Assembly: GCA_022710245.1 (NCBI GenBank)
Contig: JAKLHH010000363.1
Location: 1 to 7,292 of the forward strand
Source: Myxococcota bacterium
Lineage (GTDB): Bacteria > Myxococcota > Polyangia > GCA-2747355 > JAKLHH01
Reading direction: 5' to 3'
DNA: 7,292 nucleotides
Below the pieces are notes generated by a model. That model saw only the letters and a program-made list of their open reading frames with translations. It had not been told where the DNA came from and searched no databases. Position numbers and translations under genes: made by a program. Shown in pieces: positions 6,882 through 7,292 of the stretch (its first letter is position 1; every line of letters starts with the position of its first letter).

Positions 6882-7292
6882 GTGCGCGTCCTCCTCGCCA
6901 CCTGCGCGCGACTCCCCGAGCCTGACCCGGACCAGGAGCTCCTCCTCGAGGCGCTCGCCGCCCAGGGCCTCGACGCGCGCCTCTGCGCCTGGGACGGGGA
7001 GGCGCCGCCGCCCGCGGACCTCTGCGTGATCCGCTCCACCTGGAACTACTACCGTCGGCGGGACGACTTCCTCGCCTGGGTGGACGCGCTGGCCGCGCGG
7101 ACGCCGGTGCTCAACCCTCCGGCGGTGGTGCGCTGGAACACCGACAAGCGCTACCTGGCGGAGCTCGAGGCGCGCGGCGTCCCGGTGGTGCCCACCGTCT
7201 TCGTCGAGCGCACCTCGAGCGGGGCTCCGCGCCAGGCGCTGGCGACGCTGCTCGAGGAGCGCGGCTGGGACGAGGTGGTGGTGAAGCCCCGG
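6882..7292 (+). CDS. ATP-grasp family ligase, 5' part (cut by window edge)
   Basis: The frame is open from GTG 6882 to the last base: 137 residues with no stop, truncated by the window. VRVLLATCARLPEPDPDQEL at the start resembles the Rossmann-like pre-ATP-grasp domain. Then come RSTWNYYRRRDDFLAW (51-66) and NPPAVVRWNTDKRYL (78-92), a signature of the RimK/DcsG-like ATP-grasp group. Its best-known member is the O-ureido-serine cyclo-ligase DcsG. The sequence ends at VVVKPR, where Lys135 fits the conserved ATP-binding lysine; Lys89 is another candidate. These enzymes join a carboxylate to an amine or similar nucleophile using ATP. The substrate cannot be told, because the rest is missing. It starts 9 bp after the aminopeptidase stop, so it is co-transcribed. 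No symbol is justified. Confidence 0.88.
   Translation, partial: MRVLLATCARLPEPDPDQELLLEALAAQGLDARLCAWDGEAPPPADLCVIRSTWNYYRRRDDFLAWVDALAARTPVLNPPAVVRWNTDKRYLAELEARGVPVVPTVFVERTSSGAPRQALATLLEERGWDEVVVKPR

Noticed and set aside
4997..6925. 642-residue plus-strand frame over the aminopeptidase
   Set aside because: It is low-complexity Arg/Gly/Ala text in the wrong frame, while the overlapping frame has all M24B motifs.

Overview
The window is very GC-rich (over about 70% by eye), with codon third positions almost all G or C in every gene. Gene density is high and all genes lie on the plus strand. This looks like a free-living, high-GC bacterium with a large genome. The mix of a giant unassigned protein, a long animal-type aminopeptidase P and an ATP-grasp enzyme would fit a myxobacterium or related deltaproteobacterial lineage. 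That placement is an inference; no rRNA or marker gene is present.

Layout: (1) 1-472 is non-coding and made almost entirely of two tandem-repeat families joined head to tail. A 94-bp unit (two identical copies plus 33 bp of a third) is followed by a roughly 36-bp unit (six copies, the last degenerate). (2) A weak sigma70-like promoter (435-464) sits just downstream of the repeats and almost on top of the first start codon, so the first mRNA may be leaderless. (3) 473-4981 encodes a 1502-residue protein. It has a long beta-strand-rich N-terminal half, a helical middle and a C-terminal alpha/beta-hydrolase domain with a visible Ser-Asp-His triad. I do not recognise the full architecture. (4) A 97-bp gap holds a small hairpin, a short palindrome and a strong Shine-Dalgarno. 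(5) 5079-6872 encodes a three-domain M24B Xaa-Pro aminopeptidase of the long (eukaryotic APP1-like) type with every metal and catalytic residue present. (6) From 6882 to the window edge is the 5' part of an ATP-grasp ligase gene, 9 bp after the aminopeptidase stop.

The aminopeptidase and the ATP-grasp gene almost certainly share a transcript. The giant hydrolase gene may belong to the same operon (97-bp gap, no clear terminator), but this is not proven. No mobile element, CRISPR array, rRNA or tRNA was seen. The least ordinary parts are the composite repeat block next to the possible leaderless promoter, and the architecture of the 1502-residue protein.
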